Origin: an uncultured Corynebacterium sp. | GTDB taxonomy: Bacteria; Actinomycetota; Actinomycetes; Mycobacteriales; Mycobacteriaceae | DNA: 64,000 bases | NCBI GenBank assembly: GCA_943914465.1 | Contig: CALUCD010000006.1 | Location: 1-64,000, forward strand | Direction of reading: 5' to 3' | In this document: positions 18,268-28,433 of the stretch, piece by piece | How positions within the stretch are numbered: position 1 is the first letter of the stretch | Layout of the letters: the number at the start of each line of letters is the position of its first letter | Notes under the pieces: model-generated | The model's input: the letters and a program-made list of their open reading frames with translations, nothing else | Databases searched by the model: none | What the model was told of the DNA's origin: nothing | Made by a program: the position numbers and the translations under genes

Positions 18268-19120
18268 CGTCTTTAGCCTGGCGTGCTCGGCGTCGCAGTA
18301 TCCGCCCCACACGTTTCACCGCTGCCACCGACGCGTCTGCAAGGTTGGCGAACTCATCACCGTCTTCGTTTTGGGCAGCGAGCTCGTAGTCGTCGTACGC
18401 TTTATCTTTCTCAGCGAATCTGGATGCTACCTGCGTCACCGTCGCTGGGGATTTCGCTGATTGGGAGGTAACAATTTTCGGCTCGGGTCGCCCGTCAACC
18501 GCGTAGCCCACAACGTCAATGTCTGGGCCGCTCGCTCCGATTTCTACCCCGATCCACCTGCGCTGCGCTTCACGCATGAGCTCTTTCGGCTCAAACGGTA
18601 ACGTGATGCCGCCCAGTTGCTCAGATTTCTCCCCAGCCCAATAGGCGGCCTCGAACGGTTCCGGCAACCCCACGTCTTCCAGCACCATCTCGCGGGTAGC
18701 TGTGAGGGAGCGTCGCAGATTGCCTCCTACATAGTGGGCGAAGCCTGCGTAGTCAGAGTCCGTTCCTTCCGCGAAAATATAGGTGTCAGCCGCCGGAAGT
18801 GCATCATGGATCAGCGTCACGGTGTCCGCGAGTTGGGCAGCATCCGCAACGAAGGTCTGCACCACAGCTACACCGGGGTATCCCGCGATATAGAACTCGT
18901 CTCGCCCGGGTCGTGCGGACCGGTTGAGCGGAAACTGACCGATCGGAGTAATTGGCCACGCAGGGTTGAGCTGAGACAGCAGCTTGCGGCCGAAGCCGCG
19001 ATCAGCCCTTGGTTGCGCAGCTAGTACAGCTGCCGGGTCCGCAGTCGTGACAAACCAGAACGTCACTACCGCCGGATAACCCAGGTTGCTCGAATCGCCC
19101 GGATTACTCGGTTTGTTCAT
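18233..19120 (-). CDS. Conserved corynebacterial protein, possibly DUF6928
   Basis: A 295-residue protein without signal peptide or membrane segment. The front half is ordered (AVVTFWFVTTADPAAVLAAQ, FYIAGYPGVAVVQTF, YIFAEGTDSDYAGFAHYVGG) and the C-terminus is a long basic helix (VGRILRRRARQAKDVIAERI). It resembles actinobacterial proteins called DUF6928, but I am not certain of that family. It runs in the same direction as sepH's neighbour and ends convergently into the methyltransferase gene. Function is unknown. Confidence 0.6.
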   Translation of the reverse strand: MNKPSNPGDSSNLGYPAVVTFWFVTTADPAAVLAAQPRADRGFGRKLLSQLNPAWPITPIGQFPLNRSARPGRDEFYIAGYPGVAVVQTFVADAAQLADTVTLIHDALPAADTYIFAEGTDSDYAGFAHYVGGNLRRSLTATREMVLEDVGLPEPFEAAYWAGEKSEQLGGITLPFEPKELMREAQRRWIGVEIGASGPDIDVVGYAVDGRPEPKIVTSQSAKSPATVTQVASRFAEKDKAYDDYELAAQNEDGDEFANLADASVAAVKRVGRILRRRARQAKDVIAERIRHSDR

Positions 19121-19156
19121 TGTGTGCCGTGTCCTTCATTTCGTGCCTGCGTGTAG

Positions 19157-20113
19157 TTACTTCCGGGGCCGTTTTGTAGAAGTACGCACGCCTAGCAGCA
19201 CATCCTCCCAGTGCGGTGTGACTGCTTTGCGGCGACGTTTCTGCGGCTGGTCGTTTTCGTCCGGATGCCGCAGGAAAGCCCCCTCCGTACGCGTGTCATC
19301 GCTGCGCGGCCCCGGCGACCTGCCGGGCATGTCCTGGCTCGCCTCCGCATGCTGCGTGTTTGCACCATCAGCCTCGAGCCCAGACTCATCGTAGCTTTGC
19401 ACAGCACGCCTGTCGACGGCTGTCAACGACCGGACTGGCTGTACGAAGTTCGGATCGGTGAGGTCTGCGGCGATCGCGTTGCGGGCCTCAGTTGTGGCAG
19501 CTGCACCCATCCGGCGTGTGTACGACCAGGTTGCTTCGTTTTCAGTCAGGCCAGCACTCCAGCGCACATGCACCACCCACGCGTCACCTTGTTGCCTGGT
19601 GGCGTCCCAGGTAGCGTCGCTAATGGAATGTCCTCGAGCTGCGAACGCGGACGCCAGAATCTCGAAAAGCGTGAGCTTCGCTGGGCCGTCCTCGCGGACC
19701 GGATGCGATTGTTTGGCTGCTTCGGCGATCTGGGAGCGCTCCAACAGCACCGGATGCGCGTACGGCTCAACTCGGCTGTCGGCCACCCCCATTTCCTCGG
19801 CGAGCTGTGCGGCGGTGGCACCAGCGCGGATACGTGCTTGGATTTGGTTCGGGCGAAGCGACAGGGCCGTGGCGTACAACGGATCCGGCTCAGGAAGCGA
19901 CCGAGGGGTGTCAGCCTCGGCCGCTGTATTGGCCGGCCCGGGGGCCACGGCTTCGGGTGTGGCGGCAGTGGGAGTGCTCTCACGTACGACGTGCAGGGTG
20001 CTGCCCGCAGGCTGCATCTCGGATCGTGCGAGTTTGAAGCGGACGCCGTCCTCGTCGTAAAGAACGAAGAACGTTGGCGTTGACTCCTTCGCACTCAGGT
20101 GCAGCTCGCGCAT
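19157..20113 (-). CDS. sepH: Septation protein SepH
   Basis: A 318-residue cell division protein formerly called DUF3071. The N-terminal domain opens MRELHLSAKESTPTFFVL. The helix-turn-helix (about 86-112, LSLRPNQIQARIRAGATAAQLAEEMGV) and the following YAHPVLLERSQIAEAA are diagnostic, and the C-terminus ends with the conserved HWEDVLLGVR block. SepH binds FtsZ and stimulates its assembly in Streptomyces and mycobacteria. The central region (about 230-290) is disordered and acidic. It is oriented like serC upstream, with a 70-base gap between them. Confidence 0.92.
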   Translation of the reverse strand: MRELHLSAKESTPTFFVLYDEDGVRFKLARSEMQPAGSTLHVVRESTPTAATPEAVAPGPANTAAEADTPRSLPEPDPLYATALSLRPNQIQARIRAGATAAQLAEEMGVADSRVEPYAHPVLLERSQIAEAAKQSHPVREDGPAKLTLFEILASAFAARGHSISDATWDATRQQGDAWVVHVRWSAGLTENEATWSYTRRMGAAATTEARNAIAADLTDPNFVQPVRSLTAVDRRAVQSYDESGLEADGANTQHAEASQDMPGRSPGPRSDDTRTEGAFLRHPDENDQPQKRRRKAVTPHWEDVLLGVRTSTKRPRK

Positions 20114-20183
20114 GGCTCTCCTTCACGCCGGATATGCTAATTTCCGGATCGATTGCAGCCGAGCTTAACGCACACATGCTCGA

Positions 20184-21413
<1,230 letters not shown>

Positions 21414-21484
21414 CTATGGCGGTCTGTAGCGAAGTGTGCTCTAGACACGTGCGGAAAGAACGGTGTTTTGTAGGTCACTGGCTT

Positions 21485-21493
21485 TGCTAGTAT
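21485..21493 (+). promoter_or_regulatory. Candidate extended -10 of gltA
   Basis: TGCTAGTAT fits an extended -10 (TGN plus TAGTAT). It implies a leader of about 105 bases before the gltA GTG. That leader contains a GGCGG/CCGCC hairpin near 21532-21551. No good -35 is seen. Confidence 0.4.
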
Positions 21494-21607
21494 GTCTTTC
21501 AGACATTGCCCTGCCTCGGTGGGTGACGCGACCGGCGGTGCGCTCCTGCCGCCTTTTCACCGCAACCGCAGGCCCGGGTTAGACACAAGACGTGGAAAGG
21601 TTCAACC

Positions 21608-22903
21608 GTGGCTTCTGACAATGAGAACAAGGCTGTACTGCACTACCCGGGCGGCGAGTATGAGATGGACATCATCCGCGCAACCCAGGGCAACGACGGT
21701 GTGGTGCTGGGCAACATGCTGGGGGAAACCGGTTTTGTTACCTTCGATCCTGGCTATGTGTCTACCGGGTCGACTGAATCCAAGATCACCTACATTGACG
21801 GTGCTGAAGGAATTTTGCGTTACCGCGGCTATGACATTGCAGACCTTGCGGAATACGCCACCTTCAATGAGGTTTCGTACCTGTTGATCAACGGTGAACT
21901 CCCGACTGATGAGCAGCTGGACGCGTTCTCAAACGATATTCGCCACCACACCCTGCTCGATGAGGACTTCAAAGCTGCGTTCAATGTCTTCCCGCGTAAC
22001 GCGCACCCAATGGCCGTGCTTGCGTCCTCTGTGAACATTTTGTCGGCTTATTACCAAGATCAGCTCGACCCTCTGGATGAAGCACAGCTGGACAAAGCCA
22101 CCGTGCGACTGATGGCAAAGGTTCCTATGCTCGCGGCGTATGCGTACCGCGCGTCTCGTGGCAAGCCCTACATGTATCCGGACAACTCGCTCAACCAGCG
22201 TGAAAACTTCATGCGCATGATGTTCGGTTACCCCACCGAGGACTACGAGATCGATCCGGTGCTCACCAATGCGCTGGATAAGCTGCTGATCCTGCACGCC
22301 GATCATGAGCAGAACTGCTCGACTTCGACGGTGCGCATGATTGCCTCTGCCCAAGCGAACATGTTCGTCGCGATCGCCGGCGGCATTAACGCGCTTGCTG
22401 GACCGCTGCATGGCGGGGCGAACCAGGCGGTGCTCGAGATGCTCGAGGACATCAAGAACAACCACGGCGGTGATGCCACCGACTTTATGAACCGCGTGAA
22501 GAACAAGGAACGCGGTGTGCGTCTGATGGGCTTCGGCCACCGGGTGTACAAGAACTACGATCCGCGCGCCGCCATCGTGAAAGACACCGCGCACGAAGTG
22601 CTCGACCACCTCGGCGGGGACGAGCTGCTGGACCTGGCGATTGAGCTTGAGCAAATCGCGCTCAAGGATGATTACTTCATCGAGCGCAAGCTGTACCCGA
22701 ACGTTGACTTCTACACCGGGTTGATTTACCGCGCCATGGGTTTTTCCACCGACTTCTTCACAGTACTGTTCGCAATCGGTCGGTTGCCTGGCTGGATCGC
22801 TCAGTACCGGGAGCAGCTGGCGATGAACTCGAAGATCAACCGTCCGCGTCAGATCTACACGGGGCATGAGCGTCGTGACTTTGTGCCGCGCGACCAGCGT
22901 TAA
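21608..22903 (+). CDS. gltA: Citrate synthase
   Basis: A 431-residue type II citrate synthase that condenses oxaloacetate and acetyl-CoA as the entry to the TCA cycle. Active-site regions are intact: LHADHEQNCSTSTVR (first His), ALAGPLHGGANQAVL (second His) and the signature GFGHRVYKNYDPRA. C-terminus: RPRQIYTGHERRDF. GTG start at 21608 with GAAAGG upstream. In C. glutamicum gltA is controlled by RamA, RamB and GlxR; I could only find a poor GlxR match near 21463. Confidence 0.97.
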   Translation: MASDNENKAVLHYPGGEYEMDIIRATQGNDGVVLGNMLGETGFVTFDPGYVSTGSTESKITYIDGAEGILRYRGYDIADLAEYATFNEVSYLLINGELPTDEQLDAFSNDIRHHTLLDEDFKAAFNVFPRNAHPMAVLASSVNILSAYYQDQLDPLDEAQLDKATVRLMAKVPMLAAYAYRASRGKPYMYPDNSLNQRENFMRMMFGYPTEDYEIDPVLTNALDKLLILHADHEQNCSTSTVRMIASAQANMFVAIAGGINALAGPLHGGANQAVLEMLEDIKNNHGGDATDFMNRVKNKERGVRLMGFGHRVYKNYDPRAAIVKDTAHEVLDHLGGDELLDLAIELEQIALKDDYFIERKLYPNVDFYTGLIYRAMGFSTDFFTVLFAIGRLPGWIAQYREQLAMNSKINRPRQIYTGHERRDFVPRDQR

Positions 22904-23022
22904 AAGCAGCAGATCCTGAGGAGCTCATAACTATAACCAGCCGCCGGGTAGCCCCGAGCCTTGATACGCTCGAGGGTGCCGCCTCGGCGGTCTCTTGTTC
23001 TCAAAAGGTTCGCAAGGAGATA

Positions 23023-23391
23023 GTGAACACAATGGAAAAGCCCACCATCGAAGTCCCTGAAGGTCCTGCGCCGGCAGATCTAGTCCTGGAAGATTTGGTC
23101 GTCGGCGATGGAGCTGAGGCGGTAGAGGGAGGCTATGTCAAAGTCCACTACCTGGGCGTTACGTATGACACTGGCGATGAGTTCGATTCCACGTGGGACC
23201 GCGGTGAGGCCGCTGAGTTCCCGCTCCAGCGACTCATTGAGGGCTGGCAGGAAGGAATTCCTGGCATGCGAGTCGGCGGTCGCCGGCAGCTGACCATTCC
23301 GCCTGAAAAGGCCTACGGCCCAGAAGGGGGAGGGCATCCGCTGGCGGGGCGCACCCTCGTTTTCGTAATCGACCTCCTCGACGCAAGTTAG
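23023..23391 (+). CDS. FKBP-type peptidyl-prolyl cis-trans isomerase
   Basis: A cytoplasmic FKBP of about 120 residues, a single-domain prolyl isomerase. Family segments are VKVHYLGVTYDTGDEFDSTWDRG, IEGWQEGIPGMRVGGRRQLTIPP and AYGPEGGGHPLAGRTLVFVIDLL, with the usual aromatic pocket residues. AAGGAGA lies four bases before a GTG at 23023 and 13 before the ATG at 23032; homologues begin MEKP, which would fit 23032. Two small hairpins lie between it and gltA (22955-22972 and 22979-22990), so the gene may have its own promoter. Confidence 0.9.
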   Translation: MNTMEKPTIEVPEGPAPADLVLEDLVVGDGAEAVEGGYVKVHYLGVTYDTGDEFDSTWDRGEAAEFPLQRLIEGWQEGIPGMRVGGRRQLTIPPEKAYGPEGGGHPLAGRTLVFVIDLLDAS

Positions 23392-23401
23392 GGGAGTCTC
23401 G

Positions 23402-24229
23402 ATGCGCATACCGGTAACCACGCTGAATGATGGATACGATCTGCCCCTTCTTGGTCTTGGGACATACAAACTGCAGGGCGCCGACGTCGAGCCGGTTGTG
23501 CGCACCGCGATTGAGTTGGGCTACCGCCACATCGATACCGCCGCGTTCTACGGCAACGAAGTCGAAGTGGGCGCGGCGGTCAACGCTGCTATTGCCGCAG
23601 GGGATGTGACGAGGGAAGAGCTCTTTATCACGACGAAGCTCTGGAATGATGACCAGGACCGAGCGGCGGAAGCCTACCAGGAGTCGCTGGCCCGGCTGAA
23701 CCTGGAATTCATTGATCTGTACCTCGTCCACTGGCCCTGGCCCCAACACGGCAGCTATGTGCAAGCATTTGAGCAGATTGTCCAGCTGCAGGGCATGGGA
23801 CAACTGCAGTCGGTGGGTGTGGCGAACTTCTATGAAGAGGTGCTCGACGAGGTCATTGCAGCCACGGGAGTGACCCCGGTACTGAACCAAGTTGAGCTAC
23901 ACGCCGGGTTCACTCAGCCCGAGCTCCGCGCTTATCACTCCGACCGTGGCGTTGTCACTGAGGCTTGGGCACCGTTAGCGCGAGCTGAGAATTTTGATGC
24001 GCCGGAAATTACCGCCGTGGCGGATAAGCACGGTAAAACTCCTGCGCAGATTGTCTTGGCGTACCTCATGGAGCTCGGTTGTTCTGTCGTACCGAAGACC
24101 TCAAATGTGCAGCGTCTAGCTGAGAATCTCGCGGCGGTTGATGTGGAATTGAGCGCCCAGGATGTGGCAACCCTTGACGGGGTGGCAGGCGAGCGGATGT
24201 CCGGCGACCCGCGGACATTCCCAGGCTAG
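23402..24229 (+). CDS. Aldo/keto reductase
   Basis: A 275-residue NADPH-dependent oxidoreductase close to 2,5-diketo-D-gluconate reductases. The catalytic tetrad is visible: Asp45 (HIDTAAFY), Tyr50, Lys79 (ITTKLWN) and His110 (LVHWPWP). NADP-binding residues are in VVPKTSNVQRLAENL. The gene starts ten bases after the FKBP stop and probably shares its transcript. The physiological substrate is unknown; members of this family often detoxify methylglyoxal and other carbonyls. Confidence 0.92.
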   Translation: MRIPVTTLNDGYDLPLLGLGTYKLQGADVEPVVRTAIELGYRHIDTAAFYGNEVEVGAAVNAAIAAGDVTREELFITTKLWNDDQDRAAEAYQESLARLNLEFIDLYLVHWPWPQHGSYVQAFEQIVQLQGMGQLQSVGVANFYEEVLDEVIAATGVTPVLNQVELHAGFTQPELRAYHSDRGVVTEAWAPLARAENFDAPEITAVADKHGKTPAQIVLAYLMELGCSVVPKTSNVQRLAENLAAVDVELSAQDVATLDGVAGERMSGDPRTFPG

Positions 24230-24257
24230 ATCGCCACTCGCCCTCAACGTTATTTAT

Positions 24258-24315
24258 CGGAAACTATCCACCCTGCGGCGTATGCCGGGGGTAGAGGTGA
24301 TATCAATAGTTTCCG
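24258..24315. promoter_or_regulatory. Inverted repeat and G-tracts upstream of the mct genes
   Basis: CGGAAACTAT at 24258-24267 is repeated exactly in inverse as ATAGTTTCCG at 24306-24315. Between the arms is CCGGGGGTAGAGG, and just after them TCGGGGGTGGGGGC (about 24329-24343). Runs of four to six G like these are the binding pattern of RamA, the activator of acetate metabolism genes in C. glutamicum. The regulator assignment is inference. Confidence 0.45.
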
Positions 24316-24401
24316 CATTTCATCGGTGCTATCGGGGGTGGGGGCGGCAGCCGCCAGCCATGAGCTATCGGCAACAGTCTTTGGCCGTTTGTGCGTTACG
24401 T

Positions 24402-24407
24402 TACATT
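24402..24407 (+). promoter_or_regulatory. Candidate -10 of the DUF485-mctC operon
   Basis: TACATT, 83 bases before the GTG of the DUF485 gene and about 60-90 bases downstream of the G-tracts. A possible -35, TTGGCC, lies at 24381-24386 with 15-base spacing. Confidence 0.3.
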
Positions 24408-24489
24408 CTTTGTGTTGAGTTACCAGCATGGTCATCGCTGGCTCAACGCAGCGTGTGACTGTTTCTCTTGGTTAGAAAGGATTGAGGCC

Positions 24490-24828
24490 GTGGCCGGACC
24501 TACAGCTGCCCCGACGCGCCGTGAACCCACGCCGGACGAGTTCGTGGCGATGCAACACAGCCCCGAATTTCAGGAACTGCGCTCGACGTTTCGTGGATTC
24601 ACCTTCCCAATGATGATCGCATCGTTGGTGTGGTACATCTTCTACGTCATTCTTGCCACGTTCATGCCGGAGTTCATGGCACGCCCGTTTTTGAGCCTGA
24701 ACGCTGGCCTTTGGCTCGGCTTAGCCCAGTTCATCACCACGTTTTTGATCACCTGGATCTACGTGCGCTGGGCAAATCAAAACATTGAGCCGCGTGCGGC
24801 ACACATCCGCCAGGAAATGGAGGGCTAA
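24490..24828 (+). CDS. DUF485 membrane subunit of the MctC system
   Basis: A 112-residue protein with two membrane segments (about 40-60 and 75-98) and the DUF485 signature EFQELRSTFRGFTFPM, followed by FVYVILATF-like and WIYVRWAN stretches. Such proteins are encoded directly before acetate/monocarboxylate symporters of the ActP/MctC type and are thought to assist them. The GTG at 24490 has AGAAAGG ahead and gives the normal length; the longer frame from 24391 lacks support. The stop is two bases before mctC. Confidence 0.88.
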   Translation: MAGPTAAPTRREPTPDEFVAMQHSPEFQELRSTFRGFTFPMMIASLVWYIFYVILATFMPEFMARPFLSLNAGLWLGLAQFITTFLITWIYVRWANQNIEPRAAHIRQEMEG

Positions 24829-24830
24829 CG

Positions 24831-26480
24831 ATGCAGACCCAGATTCTCGCGGCCCCCACAGCGGAGGCCGCCGGCAACCCGCTCCTCAACATTGCGGTTT
24901 TCGGCGCGTTCATCCTCGTCACCCTTTATGTGGTCACCCGAGCAGGCCGCACCACCAGCGAGTCTGCAGACTTTTACACCGGTGGCGCATCGTTCAGCGG
25001 AACGCAGAACGGCTTGGCCATCGCCGGCGATTATCTCTCCGCAGCCTCGTTTTTGGGCATTGTTGGATCGATCGCGCTGAGTGGATACGACGGCTTCTTG
25101 TACTCCATCGGCTTCTTCGTTGCTTGGCTGGTCGCCCTGCTGCTTGTGGCCGAGCCGCTGCGTAACGTGGGCCGGTTCACCATGGCTGACGTGCTGTCGT
25201 TCCGCTTGAAGCAAAAGCCGGTTCGGGTTGCGGCAGCGTTTGGCACCTTGTTCGTGTCACTGTTCTACCTCATCGCTCAAATGGCCGGCGCTGGCTCGCT
25301 AGTGTCGGTGCTGCTGAACCTTCACTCGTTTGCGTCCCAGGCGATCTGTGTGGCGATTGTGGGTGTCATCATGATTGCTTACGTGCTGATCGGCGGGATG
25401 AAGGGCACCACCTATGTGCAGATGATCAAGGCAGTGTTGCTGATCTTCGGTGTGTCCGTCATGGCGTTGCTTGTGTTTGTGCAAATCCGCGGCGGGCTGA
25501 ACACGTTGTTCGACTCTGCGATTGACACCCACGCGGCGTCTGAATACATCAAGAAGCAGGGCTACGAGGCGAGCCAGATCATGCAGCCCGGGCTGAAGTA
25601 TGGCGGTTCGGTGACAAAGCAAATTGATTTCATTTCGCTCGGTCTCGCCTTGGTGCTGGGCACCGCGGGCCTGCCGCACGTGCTGATGCGTTTTTACACG
25701 GTGCCCACCGCGAAAGAGGCACGCAAGTCTGTCACCTGGGCCATCGTTCTGATCGGCGCGTTCTACCTGCTCACGCTGATCCTCGGCTACGCGGCTGCCG
25801 CGCTCGTTGGCCCCGACCGCATCTTGGCAGCCCCTGGCGGGGCGAACTCGGCTGCACCACTGTTGGCGTACGAGTTGGGCGGCTCTATCTTCATGGCGCT
25901 GATCTCCGCTGTCGCTTTCGCTACTGTGCTCGCCGTGGTTGCGGGTCTGGCTATTACGGCCTCCGCGTCCATCGCCCACGATGTCTACGATGCTGTGTTC
26001 CGCGATGGGCAATCCTCTGAGGAGGAGCAGGTGCGCGTTTCTCGTATCACTGTCGTCGTGCTCGGCATTGTCTCGATTGTCTTGGGCATTTTGGCAATGA
26101 CGCAGAATGTGGCGTTCTTGGTGTCGCTCGCGTTTGCGGTCGCAGCCTCGGCGAACTTGCCGACGATCCTGTACTCCCTCTACTGGAAGCGTTTCAACAC
26201 AACCGGTGCTGTGGCCTCGATTTACACTGGGTTGATCTCCGCATTGCTGTTGATCTTCTTCTCGCCAGCGGTCTCAGGCGCGCCGACCGCGATGTTCCCC
26301 AACGCTGACTGGGCGATCTTCCCGCTGACCAGCCCGGGTATTGTCTCGATTCCGCTTGGATTCCTGGCGGGCATCATTGGCACCTTCATTGGCAAACCGG
26401 ATAATTTCGATGAGCTCCAGGCTGAGATGGAGGTTCGCTCCCTGACCGGCGTCGGCGTCGAGGCACCGGTCGATCACTAG
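24831..26480 (+). CDS. mctC: Monocarboxylate:cation symporter MctC-like
   Basis: A 549-residue sodium:solute symporter family protein with about 13 membrane segments. Typical stretches are DFYTGGASFSGTQNGLAIAGDYLSAASFLG, the SSS signature region around AYVLIGGMKGTTYVQMIKA, and TAGLPHVLMRFYTVP. It matches C. glutamicum MctC, which takes up acetate, propionate and pyruvate. It is co-transcribed with the DUF485 gene. The G-rich upstream region suggests acetate-type regulation. Confidence 0.9.
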   Translation: MQTQILAAPTAEAAGNPLLNIAVFGAFILVTLYVVTRAGRTTSESADFYTGGASFSGTQNGLAIAGDYLSAASFLGIVGSIALSGYDGFLYSIGFFVAWLVALLLVAEPLRNVGRFTMADVLSFRLKQKPVRVAAAFGTLFVSLFYLIAQMAGAGSLVSVLLNLHSFASQAICVAIVGVIMIAYVLIGGMKGTTYVQMIKAVLLIFGVSVMALLVFVQIRGGLNTLFDSAIDTHAASEYIKKQGYEASQIMQPGLKYGGSVTKQIDFISLGLALVLGTAGLPHVLMRFYTVPTAKEARKSVTWAIVLIGAFYLLTLILGYAAAALVGPDRILAAPGGANSAAPLLAYELGGSIFMALISAVAFATVLAVVAGLAITASASIAHDVYDAVFRDGQSSEEEQVRVSRITVVVLGIVSIVLGILAMTQNVAFLVSLAFAVAASANLPTILYSLYWKRFNTTGAVASIYTGLISALLLIFFSPAVSGAPTAMFPNADWAIFPLTSPGIVSIPLGFLAGIIGTFIGKPDNFDELQAEMEVRSLTGVGVEAPVDH

Positions 26481-26501
26481 CAAACGCGCAGCGCCTGCCG
26501 C

Positions 26502-27395
26502 CTAAAACGGCAGTCGCGGCCAGTTGAACTGGGAAGACATCTGGTTGCCGGCGTCGGCAAGCTGCTTGCCCGCCGCTTTGATATCGCCGAGCGTCACCTG
26601 AGGCAGTGTGGGCGCGGAAGGCGCCAGCGGCACTGAGGACACGTCCTGGATTGCTGGAGGCGCAATCGGTGGCGCAGCTGGCGCGGTGCCTGGGGTCCAC
26701 TGGCCCCAGTCAGATGCGTACACGTTGTTGACGTCTACCTCCACGCCGTCAATCACCGCGCGCCATCCGGCTTTTTGGTGGATGGTCGCGCGCGGGTGGA
26801 CCCGCCCGCCAGATCCCCAATCGTGCTGCCAGAAGAAGGTGCCGATGCCGTCTTCGGTGCACCACTGGATCACGTTGTAGTTGCCGTATACCCCAGTCTG
26901 ATACCCCGCAGTGGCAAGAGCGGCCTGGAATGCGCGCAAGTATGGTTTGATCTGTTGGTCATACTGCGCGCGAGTGGGATTGTCATCGATTGCCACATAG
27001 ATTGGGCGCCCGGTGGGCCCGCCTGCTGCGGCGTGCAGGCGGATAGCCTCTGGTGCATGGCGGGCAGCCGAGGCGGCTCCACCAAGCCAATCAGCGGTGT
27101 CAGCCTTGCCGAACTGGTAGACGGATGCCGTGGCCAGGTTCTGCGCGGCAAAGTCCTGTGTCTCAGCTGCGGTGACAGGTTTGCCCAGCATCCAGTTGGC
27201 TCCGGGGCGCCGCTCGGAAACGTAGCGGACAGCACCGAGATGCCCGGCGTTTTTGACCGACTGCGCGGACGGGACTCCGGCTGAATAGTCAACGACGGTG
27301 CCTACCACGTTGCTCTGCGCTCGGGCAGCGGTGGGGGAGATGGCGACTGCCGCGGTGGCGATGGCGGTGGCTTTGAGTACGGAACGGCGATTCAT
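26502..27395 (-). CDS. Tat-exported DUF1906 glycoside hydrolase-like protein
   Basis: A 297-residue exported protein. It starts MNRRSVLKATA, a twin-arginine signal, cleaved after TAARA. The domain (about 30-220) is the DUF1906/Rv2525c-like TIM barrel: VVDYSAGVPSAQSVKNAG, IYVAIDDNPT and YGNYNVIQWC carry the acidic residues expected at a GH25-like active site. A proline-rich stretch and a short C-terminal helix follow. In M. tuberculosis Rv2525c is also Tat-exported and influences the cell wall. The frame extends to 27431, but the Tat motif fixes the start at 27395. Confidence 0.87.
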   Translation of the reverse strand: MNRRSVLKATAIATAAVAISPTAARAQSNVVGTVVDYSAGVPSAQSVKNAGHLGAVRYVSERRPGANWMLGKPVTAAETQDFAAQNLATASVYQFGKADTADWLGGAASAARHAPEAIRLHAAAGGPTGRPIYVAIDDNPTRAQYDQQIKPYLRAFQAALATAGYQTGVYGNYNVIQWCTEDGIGTFFWQHDWGSGGRVHPRATIHQKAGWRAVIDGVEVDVNNVYASDWGQWTPGTAPAAPPIAPPAIQDVSSVPLAPSAPTLPQVTLGDIKAAGKQLADAGNQMSSQFNWPRLPF

Positions 27396-27427
27396 TATTT
27401 TCACAGCCGTAACAATAGACCCAAACG

Positions 27428-28372
27428 TCACAAATCGGGAGTTGACACGGGCTGTGTGCCGTCAAGAAATGTAAAACGCACCGACTCGCTACGCAGGTGG
27501 GTAAGTGCTGTGCGCACCCCGCTCGCGGTGCCTGAACTCGGATGATTCATGTGCGCGAGCACAATAGCGCCATCCGGGGCCTGCTGAATGGCGGCGGCCA
27601 CCTCTGCCGCAGAGGCCGTCGCACCGCGGTCACCATTGACGCTGAACCCAGCGATCTTGACCCCGCCATCAGTTGCAATGCGCACCGCAACATCGTCGTA
27701 ATGTGCCGTGCCCGCTCGAAACCATGTGGCGGCCACGCCATATTGCGCAAGCGTCGCTGCGTTTCCCTCAATCTCCGCGATCGCCTCGGCTGGGCTGTAG
27801 GTGCCGGGAATCCCGTAGGCAGCAGCCCCGTTCACTGTCAGTGGCAGGTGCCGTGTGCCATGATTCTCCAGGCGAAATAGCGGGTCAGCGGCAAGTTCTC
27901 GTGTGACATCAGCATGCTCGGTGATCCACGGCTGTGCGAGAAAGAGCGTTGCAGGAACGCGGTGTTCCTTTAGGGTGTCAATCAGGGCCTGATCATACGC
28001 CCCGTTGCAGGCGTCAAATGTCAGCGCAATCGTGCGCGCACCTGGTGTCGTTGGAACCGAATCCACAATCCCGGGCATTGATACTCCGAATGCCGTCGGT
28101 ACCGCACCTGCGTACCTATCGGGGCTTTTCATGCGTATCGACGTCCGCGTTACCGCCGACGACTCTGTAGACCCGGTAGATCTCGGCGAGCTCAACGAGG
28201 TGGCCGGGGGCGCGGGTGATGGTGAGGTCTCGCTGGGTGAGAGCGTGGTCACGGGTTTCGCTTGCCCAGGCGGACGAGGACCACTACAGGCGCTTGCTCC
28301 TGTAGCTGCTGCTGAAAGCGCCAGCGCTGGAATCGTTTTCAGCAGATGCCGACGCGACACGGGATTGTTCAC
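27428..28372 (-). CDS. Polysaccharide deacetylase lipoprotein
   Basis: A 314-residue NodB-type carbohydrate esterase. The N-terminus SRRHLLKTIPALAL is a twin-arginine signal and ASAC (Cys29) a possible lipobox. After a Ser/Thr/Pro linker, the catalytic motifs are TFDACN (Asp120) and HGTRH (His171, His175), so the metal-binding triad is present; the second Asp of the classic TFDDG motif is Ala, as in the TFDACGG subgroup. It probably deacetylates a cell wall polymer. It lies 32 bases upstream of the DUF1906 gene in the same direction. Confidence 0.87.
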   Translation of the reverse strand: MNNPVSRRHLLKTIPALALSAAATGASACSGPRPPGQAKPVTTLSPSETSPSPAPPATSLSSPRSTGSTESSAVTRTSIRMKSPDRYAGAVPTAFGVSMPGIVDSVPTTPGARTIALTFDACNGAYDQALIDTLKEHRVPATLFLAQPWITEHADVTRELAADPLFRLENHGTRHLPLTVNGAAAYGIPGTYSPAEAIAEIEGNAATLAQYGVAATWFRAGTAHYDDVAVRIATDGGVKIAGFSVNGDRGATASAAEVAAAIQQAPDGAIVLAHMNHPSSGTASGVRTALTHLRSESVRFTFLDGTQPVSTPDL

Positions 28373-28387
28373 ACTTGCAAAGTGTAA

Positions 28388-28410
28388 GCAAACCCCCGGG
28401 TATGCGGGGG
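28388..28410 (-). terminator. Rho-independent terminator after the mycolyltransferase gene
   Basis: On the minus strand CCCCCGCATACCCGGGGG is followed by TTTGCTT. The hairpin is short but GC-only and sits between the mycolyltransferase stop and the deacetylase start. Confidence 0.5.
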
Positions 28411-28433
28411 CGAAAGCGGTGGATAAGCGTGGT

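Noticed and set aside
24258..24315. AmtR operator from the CTAT...ATAG arms.
   Set aside because: AmtR sites have six bases between the half sites; here the spacing is about 38.
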